Of a stretch of DNA of 64,000 nt, positions 40,853 through 47,152 are shown in pieces (the first letter of the stretch is position 1; each line of letters starts with the position of its first letter). The notes under the pieces were generated by a model, which saw only the letters and a list, made by a program, of their open reading frames with translations, was not told where the DNA came from and did not search any database. Made by a program: the position numbers and the translations under genes. Source of the stretch: Streptomyces sp. NBC_00193 (GTDB taxonomy: Bacteria; Actinomycetota; Actinomycetes; Streptomycetales; Streptomycetaceae); NCBI RefSeq assembly GCF_026342735.1, contig NZ_JAPEMM010000001.1:2666001-2730000 (forward strand), written 5' to 3'.

Positions 40853-40895
40853 CACTCAGGTCGCCGAACACCCCACGGGTTCGGCGGCCTGAGTG
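40853..40895. terminator. Hairpin terminator after the SnoaL-like gene
   Basis: A 17-base stem with one G-U pair (arm CACTCAGGTCGCCGAAC pairing with GTTCGGCGGCCTGAGTG) and a 9-base loop. It separates the AfsA operon from the MFS exporter gene. Confidence 0.75.
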
Positions 40896-40936
40896 CATTT
40901 CCAGAAGCACCCGACAGCTCGACAGGCACGACAGAC

Positions 40937-42376
40937 ATGACAGACACGACAGAGAGGAACGAAGCCGTGACGAGAGCCGACCGGCCGGCGTGGGCCCTGG
41001 TGGCGACCTCGCTGCCCATGTTCATGGTCGCCGTGGACAACCTGGTGGTCACCAACGCCCTCGCCGTGATCGCGGAGGACCTGAACACCAGCCAGACCGG
41101 CCTGCAGTGGGTGGTCAACGGCTACATCCTGCCCTTCGCCGGACTCCTGCTCGCCGGCGCCGCACTCGGCGACCGGATCGGCCGGCGCCGCGTCTTCGTC
41201 TGGGGCATCGGCGTGTTCACCGCGGCCTCGGCGGCCTGCGCGCTGGCGACCTCGGCGGGGGCCCTGATGGCCGCCCGCGTCCTGCAGGGCGCCGGAGCCG
41301 CCGCGATCCTGCCGGTCTCCCTGACCCTCGCGGTCGCCGCGGTCGGCCCGGCCAAACGCGCCCTGGCGGTCGGCGTGTGGGGCGGGGTCAACGGCCTGGG
41401 CATCGCCATCGGCCCCATGGCGGGCGGCATGGTGACCCAGGGCCTGGACTGGCACTGGATCTTCTGGCTCAACGTGCCGGTGGGCCTGCTGGCCCTGCCG
41501 CTCGCGCTGTGGGCCGTACGCGAATCGACCGGCGCGGCCCGCCCCCTCGACGTGTGGGGGACCCTGCTCTCGTGCGGCACCGTGGTGGCCGCGGTCTGGT
41601 CGATCATCCAGTCCGCCGGAGAGGAGGCCTCACCGCTCCGCACGCTCCTGGGCGTCGCACTGACCGCCGTACTCGCCGCCGCCTTCGCCCACCGCCAGCG
41701 CACCGCCGCGCACCCGCTCATCCCGCTCCACCTCTACCGGGTGCGGCCGTTCATGCTGAGCAACATGCTGGCGATGGCCATGTACTTCGGCGTGTTCGGA
41801 TCCATCTTCTTCCTGGCCCAGTTCCTCCAGGGTCCGATGGGCTACTCCCCGCTCGAAGCGGGCCTGCGCACCCTGCCCTGGACCGTGGCCCCGATGGTGG
41901 CCGTACCCGTGGCCAGCGCCCTGCTGGACCGGGTGGGCGGCTGGCGGCTCCAGGCGGCCGGCTGTCTGGCCCAGGCCCTCGCCCTGGCCTGGCTGGGGCT
42001 GATCGCCCGGCCGGGCGTGTCCTACGGGCCGATGGTGATCGCCATGGTGCTCGCCGGCGTCGGCATGGGCCTGGTCTTCGCGGCCAACCCCGCGACGGTG
42101 ATCGGCTCCGTGCAGGAGCACGAGCACAACCTGGCGTCCGGGGTGAACAACACCATCCGCGAGTTCGGCGGCGCCCTCGGCATCGCCGTGCTCACCCTCG
42201 TGTACGTACAAGGCGGCCTCCGCAGCGCTGTGCTGACGGGGGCCGCCGTGGTGTTCGCGGGCGCCTTCGCGGGAGTCGCTATCGGGCGTACCTCAGCACG
42301 GCCCGGGTCCGTGCCAGCACCTTCTGCGTCCCCTGGCGCACGGTCAGATCGACCCGAACCGAGCCGTCTTCCCTGA
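40937..42376 (+). CDS. MFS drug:H+ antiporter, DHA2 (EmrB/QacA) family
   Basis: A 479-aa protein with about 14 transmembrane helices. Motif D1 (MVAVDNLVVTNALAVIAEDL), motif A GDRIGRRR and motif C region (GVNGLGIAIGPMAGG) identify the 14-TM DHA2 class. It is likely a self-resistance or export pump for the cluster product. ATG 40937 is the first candidate after the terminator. The last 32 residues (Pro/Ser/Ala-rich) are encoded antisense to the HadB-like dehydratase: the two genes overlap tail to tail by 98 bases, which is unusual. Confidence 0.92.
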   Translation: MTDTTERNEAVTRADRPAWALVATSLPMFMVAVDNLVVTNALAVIAEDLNTSQTGLQWVVNGYILPFAGLLLAGAALGDRIGRRRVFVWGIGVFTAASAACALATSAGALMAARVLQGAGAAAILPVSLTLAVAAVGPAKRALAVGVWGGVNGLGIAIGPMAGGMVTQGLDWHWIFWLNVPVGLLALPLALWAVRESTGAARPLDVWGTLLSCGTVVAAVWSIIQSAGEEASPLRTLLGVALTAVLAAAFAHRQRTAAHPLIPLHLYRVRPFMLSNMLAMAMYFGVFGSIFFLAQFLQGPMGYSPLEAGLRTLPWTVAPMVAVPVASALLDRVGGWRLQAAGCLAQALALAWLGLIARPGVSYGPMVIAMVLAGVGMGLVFAANPATVIGSVQEHEHNLASGVNNTIREFGGALGIAVLTLVYVQGGLRSAVLTGAAVVFAGAFAGVAIGRTSARPGSVPAPSASPGARSDRPEPSRLP

Positions 42377-42686
42377 CCTCGGCCACCGCGCCGCCGACGG
42401 TGATCTCCACACCGTCGGCGGTGTCGGGGACCACGACGGGGCGGGTGAACCGGGTTCCGTACTCCTCGAAGACGGCCCCCTCGCCCGCCCACCCGCGCAG
42501 GGCGGTCGCGGCGAGGCCCATGCTGAGCATCCCGTGGGCGATGACCCCCGGCAGCCCCACCCGGGCGGCCGTGGAGTCGGACCAGTGGATCGGGTTGTGG
42601 TCGCCGGACGCCGCCGCGTACCGGACGAGATCGGCCCGGGTCACGCGGAAGGTGCGGGTGGGGAACGTGTCTCCTGCGGCGGTCAC
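42279..42686 (-). CDS. MaoC/HadB-like (R)-hydroxyacyl dehydratase
   Basis: A 135-aa hotdog protein with the hydratase-2 motif YAAASGDHNPIHWSDSTA (Asp29, His34 as catalytic pair) and GVIAHGMLSMG. It probably dehydrates 3-hydroxyacyl-ACP together with the HadA-like partner whose stop it overlaps (ATGA). In mycobacteria HadA and HadB form such heterodimers for long-chain elongation. Its C-terminal coding end overlaps the MFS gene on the other strand. Confidence 0.9.
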   Translation of the reverse strand: MTAAGDTFPTRTFRVTRADLVRYAAASGDHNPIHWSDSTAARVGLPGVIAHGMLSMGLAATALRGWAGEGAVFEEYGTRFTRPVVVPDTADGVEITVGGAVAEVREDGSVRVDLTVRQGTQKVLARTRAVLRYAR

Positions 42687-43120
42687 TTGCCGTCCTCCTC
42701 AAGCCCCGAGTCGTGCCGTGAAACGAGCGTGGACGTCGTCGTGCACACCAGCGCGTCGCCGTCCGCCTCCCGTACCCGCCCGCGCAGGGTGAGCACGTCG
42801 TTGCCGTCGACGACGGCGGCGGCGAGCACCTCGATCTCGACGACGAGGCGGTCCCCCGACCGGATCGGCCGCACCGCCTCGAACCGCTGGTCGCGGTGGA
42901 GGACCCGGGAGAAGTCGAAGCCGAGCCCGGGATCGTCGATCACCTGCCGCTCGGCGTGCATGGACAGCACGATGGGGAACGTGGGCGGCGCCGTCAGGCC
43001 GTCCCCGGCCTCGGCGCCCACCGCGCGCGAGAACTCCCGGATGGTCTCGCGGCCGACTTCGTAGGGCTCGCTCGGCGGATACGTACGCCCCGCGAAGGAC
43101 GTGTCGAAGGCAGATGGCAT
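42683..43120 (-). CDS. HadA-like hotdog dehydratase partner
   Basis: A 145-aa protein resembling HadA/HadC and the N-terminal MaoC domain of FAS1-type dehydratases: FAGRTYPPSEPYEVGRETIR, then APPTFPIVLSMHAERQVIDD, and LHRDQRFEAVRPIRSGDRLV. It lacks the D-x4-H catalytic motif found in its partner, as expected for the substrate-binding subunit of a heterodimeric dehydratase. The start ATG 43120 has GAGGAGAGG upstream. It is upstream of, and coupled to, the HadB-like gene. Confidence 0.87.
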   Translation of the reverse strand: MPSAFDTSFAGRTYPPSEPYEVGRETIREFSRAVGAEAGDGLTAPPTFPIVLSMHAERQVIDDPGLGFDFSRVLHRDQRFEAVRPIRSGDRLVVEIEVLAAAVVDGNDVLTLRGRVREADGDALVCTTTSTLVSRHDSGLEEDGK

Positions 43121-43163
43121 GGGGCCTCTCCTCGGAAAGTGCAGACAGAAGGACGGACAGAGG

Positions 43164-43214
43164 AACGGACGGGAAGAACGGACGGGAAGAACGGACGGGA
43201 AGAACGGACGGAAG
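43164..43214. repeat. 13-bp tandem repeat, about four copies
   Basis: The unit AACGGACGGGAAG is repeated at 43164, 43177 and 43190 exactly, and a fourth copy at 43203 lacks one G. It is non-coding and lies between the HadA-like gene start and the hairpin at 43224-43263. Copy number variation would alter promoter or leader spacing. Confidence 0.85.
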
Positions 43215-43223
43215 GCCGGACAG

Positions 43224-43263
43224 CACAGCGGCGCCCGCGCGAGGGTTCGCGGGCGCCGCTGTG
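43224..43263. terminator. Perfect 16-bp stem hairpin after the chain-length factor gene
   Basis: The arms at 43224-43239 and 43248-43263 are exact complements with an 8-base loop. It lies 14 bases after the KS-beta stop in the direction of transcription and before the dehydratase pair, so it probably ends or attenuates the ACP-KS-CLF transcript. Confidence 0.8.
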
Positions 43264-43276
43264 AGCCGGCCGGACA

Positions 43277-44398
43277 TCAGCGGGGTGAACGCACCACCAG
43301 GGCGGCCGCGTTGCCGTCCCACCCCACGGAGGTGATGAGCGCGGTCACCGGCTTGACGGGCGGCTGCGCCTTCCACAGCGCGAGGAGACCGGCGAGCTGC
43401 ATCGAGCCGCTCGCGCTGTACGTCTCTCCGAGCGCGTCGGCGATCCGCAGGGTCGCCGCCGGCGCACCGCCCAGCGCGACCCGCACGCCGCGCCGTTCGA
43501 CCGCTTCCAGGCCCCGCTGGTGCACGGCCCCGAGGGAGACCACGTCGATCTCGCCCCGTTCGACCCCGCTGCGCTCCAGCGCACGCGAGACGGCGACGGC
43601 CAGCCCGTCGGCGTAGTCGCGCGGGTCGGGGGTGAACCGCGACTCGCACGCGAGGAGCTCGGCCAGCTCACCACCGGCCGGCCGGCCGGGCTGGACCGTG
43701 AACACCGCGGCGCCCTCGCCGAGCGCGGCGCCCTCCCGCAGCACCCCGGTACGGTGCCAGGCCCAGGCCGCCGGAGCGCTCAGCTCCTCCACGCCACCGA
43801 CCAGCAGCCGGTCCGCGCGCCCGAGCGAGAGCGCCAGCCGGGCGTGCCGGAAGGCGAGCAGGGAGGCCGTCTGGCCGCCCGCCACCGTGGCGTTGAGGCC
43901 GCGCAGTCCGTTGCGGATGGCGATCTGGCCGGTGGTGCTGTTCATCACCGTGTTCGGGAACCGGCCCGGATTGACCAGGTACGGCTTCTCCAGCGTCAGC
44001 GTGTCGTAGAGCAGGGTGCTGTGCGTGGACACCGACCCGGTGTTCGTGGCGAGCACCACGCCCGTGCGGGCCCCGTCGACCTCGATCCCCTCGAGCACCG
44101 CCTTGCAGGAGATCAGCCCGAACGAGGTCAGGCGGTCCAGGTACTTCGTGCCCTTGCGTCCGAGGTGCTCCTTGACGTCCAGGCCCCGTACCGCGCGGAC
44201 CGGACGCGGCGGGTACGCCGCCGCGTCCTCGCCGACCGGCTCGTCGTGGGCCTCGCCGCCGCCGAGCAGCCGCTCGGCCAGCGCGTCCAGCCCCAGACCG
44301 GCCGCGGAGACGACACCCGCCGAAGCCACGTAGAGCGGTTCGACGACGGTCACCTTCCGCTCCTCGGCCGTGGCGGTCGTCGCGGTCGTCGCGGTCAC
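43277..44398 (-). CDS. Chain-length-factor-like ketosynthase (KS-beta)
   Basis: A 373-aa thiolase-fold protein of the beta-ketoacyl synthase family without a catalytic Cys. The active-site region reads NATVAGGQTASLLAF, with Gln176 at the Cys position, the hallmark of chain-length factors (KS-Q type). The other two catalytic His positions are also not conserved (VSLGAVHQRG instead of a HGTGT motif). It is expected to pair with the adjacent KS and set chain length and decarboxylation. GTG 44398 overlaps the KS stop (GTGA), the usual coupling of KS-alpha/KS-beta pairs. It is shorter than aromatic-type CLFs. Confidence 0.88.
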   Translation of the reverse strand: MTATTATTATAEERKVTVVEPLYVASAGVVSAAGLGLDALAERLLGGGEAHDEPVGEDAAAYPPRPVRAVRGLDVKEHLGRKGTKYLDRLTSFGLISCKAVLEGIEVDGARTGVVLATNTGSVSTHSTLLYDTLTLEKPYLVNPGRFPNTVMNSTTGQIAIRNGLRGLNATVAGGQTASLLAFRHARLALSLGRADRLLVGGVEELSAPAAWAWHRTGVLREGAALGEGAAVFTVQPGRPAGGELAELLACESRFTPDPRDYADGLAVAVSRALERSGVERGEIDVVSLGAVHQRGLEAVERRGVRVALGGAPAATLRIADALGETYSASGSMQLAGLLALWKAQPPVKPVTALITSVGWDGNAAALVVRSPR

Positions 44399-45651
44399 GA
44401 AACCCTCCCCAGGATGGTGATGACGTTGTTCCCGCCGAAGGCGAAACCGTGGTTCTGCACGATGTTCAGGCGGGCCTCGCGGCCGACGCCCGGCACGCAG
44501 TCAACGCCCTCCCCGAGCTCGGGGTCCGGCTCGGTGACGTGCGCGGTGGGCGGCAGGAAGTCCTGCTCCAGCGCCTTGCAGCAGGCGATCGCGCCGAAAC
44601 CGGAGGCCGCGCCCATGGTGTGGCCCAGCATCGACTTGATCGAACTGATCGGCGGGATGCGGTCGCCGAACACCTCGCGCGCCGCCGCCACTTCGGTGGC
44701 GTCGTTGGTGGGGGTGCCCGTTCCGTGCGCGCAGATGTAGTCGATCTGCTCCGGGTCCACCCCCGCCGCCTCGTGCGCGGCCCGGATGCCGGACGCGATG
44801 CTGGCCGCGTCGGGGTGCACCATGTGCGAGGCGTCGCAGTTCGCCGCGTACCCGAGCACCTCGGCGTACATGCGGGCCCCGCGCCGCTGCGCGTGTTCGT
44901 ACGACTCCAGCACCAGCACCGCGCCGCCCTCGCCGGTGACGATGCCGGAGCGGTCCGCGGCGAAGGGCCGCGGAACGTCCTCGGCCATGGCGCCCAGCGC
45001 GTAGAACCCGGCGTGCGTCAGCCGGTTGACGGCATCGGCGCCGCCCGCCAGCATCACCTCGGCCTCACCGCTGCGGACCAGGTCGAAGGCGTACCCGAGC
45101 GCGTAGTTGGAGGCGGAACAGGCCGTCGGGATCGTCTGCGTGTCGCCGCTCAGCAGCAGCTCGGAGCTGACCGCGTTGGCGATCCGCGCGGCCGGGGTCT
45201 GCCCGGCCAGACCGCCGTCGATCGACTCCAGTCCGCCCTGGATCCACTGCTCGGCCAGCTCCTGGACGACGGCGGACTCACCGCTGGTCGTCCCCATGAT
45301 CGCGCCGGCCCCGGCGGCCTCCAGCTGGCCCTCGTCGATCCCGGCGTCGACGATGGCCAGCCGGGCGGCCGCGGCGGCCAGCAGGCCGCTGCGGCCCCAG
45401 CGGGCCGGGTCGAGCCGCTTGAGGTGGTCGGCGGGATCGAAATCGAGGACCTCGCCGGCATTGCGCCGCGGAAATGCACTCGCGTCGAAACTCTCGATCG
45501 GCCCGGTACCGCTCTCGCCCGCACGGATCGCCGCGGCGAATACATCGGCACCGATACCGACCGGAGACACCGCGCCGAGCCCTGTGATGACCACCCGGCG
45601 GTACGTTCCCGCCGCCTTGCCGGCAGTACGCGCAGGTCCGGTCTCAGCCAT
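44395..45651 (-). CDS. Beta-ketoacyl-ACP synthase (KS-alpha, FabF-like)
   Basis: A 418-aa ketosynthase with a complete catalytic set: Cys178 (TACSASNYAL), His309 (AHGTGTPTND), Lys339 and His344 (SIKSMLGHTMGAASG), then NHGFAFGGNN. It condenses malonyl-ACP with the growing chain. Sequence style is between FabF and the highly reducing type II polyketide KSs rather than aromatic minimal PKSs; this is a judgement by eye. ATG 45651 has AGGAG ten bases upstream, and it overlaps the ACP gene by eight bases. Gene order is ACP-KS-CLF. Confidence 0.93.
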   Translation of the reverse strand: MAETGPARTAGKAAGTYRRVVITGLGAVSPVGIGADVFAAAIRAGESGTGPIESFDASAFPRRNAGEVLDFDPADHLKRLDPARWGRSGLLAAAAARLAIVDAGIDEGQLEAAGAGAIMGTTSGESAVVQELAEQWIQGGLESIDGGLAGQTPAARIANAVSSELLLSGDTQTIPTACSASNYALGYAFDLVRSGEAEVMLAGGADAVNRLTHAGFYALGAMAEDVPRPFAADRSGIVTGEGGAVLVLESYEHAQRRGARMYAEVLGYAANCDASHMVHPDAASIASGIRAAHEAAGVDPEQIDYICAHGTGTPTNDATEVAAAREVFGDRIPPISSIKSMLGHTMGAASGFGAIACCKALEQDFLPPTAHVTEPDPELGEGVDCVPGVGREARLNIVQNHGFAFGGNNVITILGRVS

Positions 45652-45919
45652 TCGGGTTCTCCTTGGCGTACCGCTCGACACCGTCCACCAGGAGACGCAG
45701 GTTCACGAGTTCGGTGAGGTCGGTCTTCGGAATGACCACACCCAATTCCTTCTCGATCCTGGCGACGACGGTGATGAGGGAGAGCGAGTCGCTGTCGTAG
45801 TCGTCGATGAAGTGGCCACCGTCCGTGAGCTCGCCCTCCTCCAGCTCGAGCTCTTCGTTCACGATCGCACTGACAGCCGCGTAGTAGTCGCTCACGGATG
45901 CCACGGTCTGCTGAGTCAT
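45644..45919 (-). CDS. Acyl carrier protein
   Basis: A 91-aa acidic ACP. The phosphopantetheine attachment site is Ser45 in DYDSDSLSLI, where the usual G of GxDSL is replaced. The helix II region ITVVARIEKELGVVIPKTDL is typical. It should be activated by the phosphopantetheinyl transferase at 30077-30742. It is the first gene of the ACP-KS-CLF operon, with a candidate promoter at 45959-45988 (minus strand). Confidence 0.92.
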   Translation of the reverse strand: MTQQTVASVSDYYAAVSAIVNEELELEEGELTDGGHFIDDYDSDSLSLITVVARIEKELGVVIPKTDLTELVNLRLLVDGVERYAKENPNG

Positions 45920-45958
45920 GCGCTTGCCTCTCGTCGCCTTCGAACCGTTTCGATGAGG

Positions 45959-45988
45959 ACCGTATGCGGGCAGGAATTGACCGAGCAA
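45959..45988 (-). promoter_or_regulatory. Candidate promoter of the ACP-KS-CLF operon
   Basis: On the minus strand a -35 hexamer TTGCTC (45988-45983) and a -10 hexamer TACGGT (45964-45959) are spaced by 18 bases. The predicted start is about 30 bases before the ACP gene. The match is moderate. Confidence 0.4.
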
Positions 45989-46070
45989 GGCCCACTCAAC
46001 CAAAGAGGCAGCACATTCCCCCAAAGTGGCAACGACGCACTTCCACCCCCTCCGACCTGCATTTGCCTGG

Positions 46071-46115
46071 GGTTTTATCAACGGTTTATCGAGGGTCTAT
46101 CGATGGTTTATCGAG
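46071..46115. promoter_or_regulatory. 11-bp-period direct repeats, probable SARP binding site
   Basis: Three consecutive 11-base units GGTTTATCGAG (46083), GGTCTATCGAT (46094) and GGTTTATCGAG (46105), preceded by a related GGTTTTATCAAC (46071). An 11-bp period is the hallmark of SARP operators, which are heptamers with four-base spacers on one DNA face. They lie between the divergent ACP and acyltransferase genes. Confidence 0.65.
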
Positions 46116-46136
46116 ATTCCAAACCACCCTGCCAGA

Positions 46137-46153
46137 ATCACCGTGACGGTGAT
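46137..46153. promoter_or_regulatory. 17-bp palindrome before the acyltransferase gene
   Basis: ATCACCGTGACGGTGAT has perfect eight-base arms around a central G, 25 bases before the acyltransferase start. It is a good candidate operator for the TetR protein encoded at the end of the same operon. Confidence 0.5.
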
Positions 46154-46177
46154 ATCGGGACGGCGGAAGAGGTCGAG

Positions 46178-47152
46178 ATGAGCGGACTGCGCGGCCCACG
46201 ATTGGCTTTGATATTTCCAGGCCAGGATGCGCGGCGTCCCGGAATGGGGCGGCCCTGGGCCGGCTCCCCGAGCTGGTACCTGGCCGAGCGGGCGAGCGAG
46301 GTCTGCGGACACGACGTGGCCGCCCTGCTGCTGGACCCCGTCCACGGCGCGGACCACCCGCCGCGGACGGACGGCGCCCAGATCGCCACCTTCGTACTGG
46401 AGATGGTGATCCTCGCCGATCTGCGGCGGGCCCTGCCCGCGGCCGCCCGCCCCCTCGTCTGCGCCGGCCACGGCCTCGGCGAGTACTCCGCCCTCGTCGC
46501 CGCCGGCATCGTCGGCTTCGAGGAGGGCGTGCGCCTGGTCGCCGCCCGCGGCAAGGCGATGCAGGAGGCGTCCGCCGCGCACCCCGGCACCATGGCGGCC
46601 GTGCACGGCCTCTCCCCCGAAGCCCTGGAGCGCGCCGCGGAGTCGGTGCGCGAGGCCGGCGGCCGGGTCTGGGCGGCGCACCTCGACTCGGACCGGCAGA
46701 CCGTCCTGTCGGGCGACCCGGCCTCCGTGGCCCGCTGCCGCACCCTGGCACGGGAACTGGGGGCCGCCCGGATCCTGCCGGTCCCCCTCGGCGGCGCCTT
46801 CCACACCCCGCTGATGGCCGGCGCCGCGGCGGCCTTCTCCACCGCCCTCGCAGCCACCGGGTTCCACCGCGGATCCGCGCCCGTCGTCGCCAACGCCGAC
46901 GCGCAGCCGCACCACGGCCCGGACGGCTGGCCGGGCCTGCTGGAGCGCCAGCTGACCGGCCCGGTGCGCTGGGCGGACTCGGTGCGCACGATGGCCGACG
47001 GCCTGTACTGCGACATGTTCGTCGAGGTCGGCCCCGGCCGCTCCCTCACCGCACTGGCCCGCGAGACCGCGCCTCGAGTCTCCCGCCTGACCATCTCGGA
47101 GCCGGGCCAACTGCCCGCCGTCCCGCAGACCCTCGTACGGAGCGCCGCATGA
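46178..47152 (+). CDS. FabD-like acyltransferase lacking the catalytic serine
   Basis: A 324-aa protein of the malonyl-CoA:ACP transacylase fold. FPGQDARRPGMG at the N-terminus, the Arg of RGKAMQEA and the His of GAFHTPLM are conserved. The nucleophile elbow, however, reads GHGLGEYSAL instead of GHSLGE: residue 99 is Gly (codon GGC at 46472-46474). It therefore cannot form the usual acyl-serine intermediate. It may be a degenerate enzyme, a scaffold or an editing-type pseudoenzyme. ATG 46178 has GGAAGAGG upstream. It overlaps the flavoenzyme gene (ATGA). Confidence 0.85.
   Translation: MSGLRGPRLALIFPGQDARRPGMGRPWAGSPSWYLAERASEVCGHDVAALLLDPVHGADHPPRTDGAQIATFVLEMVILADLRRALPAAARPLVCAGHGLGEYSALVAAGIVGFEEGVRLVAARGKAMQEASAAHPGTMAAVHGLSPEALERAAESVREAGGRVWAAHLDSDRQTVLSGDPASVARCRTLARELGAARILPVPLGGAFHTPLMAGAAAAFSTALAATGFHRGSAPVVANADAQPHHGPDGWPGLLERQLTGPVRWADSVRTMADGLYCDMFVEVGPGRSLTALARETAPRVSRLTISEPGQLPAVPQTLVRSAA

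Noticed and set aside
43164..43214. Tandem repeat considered as a CRISPR array
   Set aside because: Units are 13 bases and directly adjacent, with no unique spacers and no cas genes in the window.
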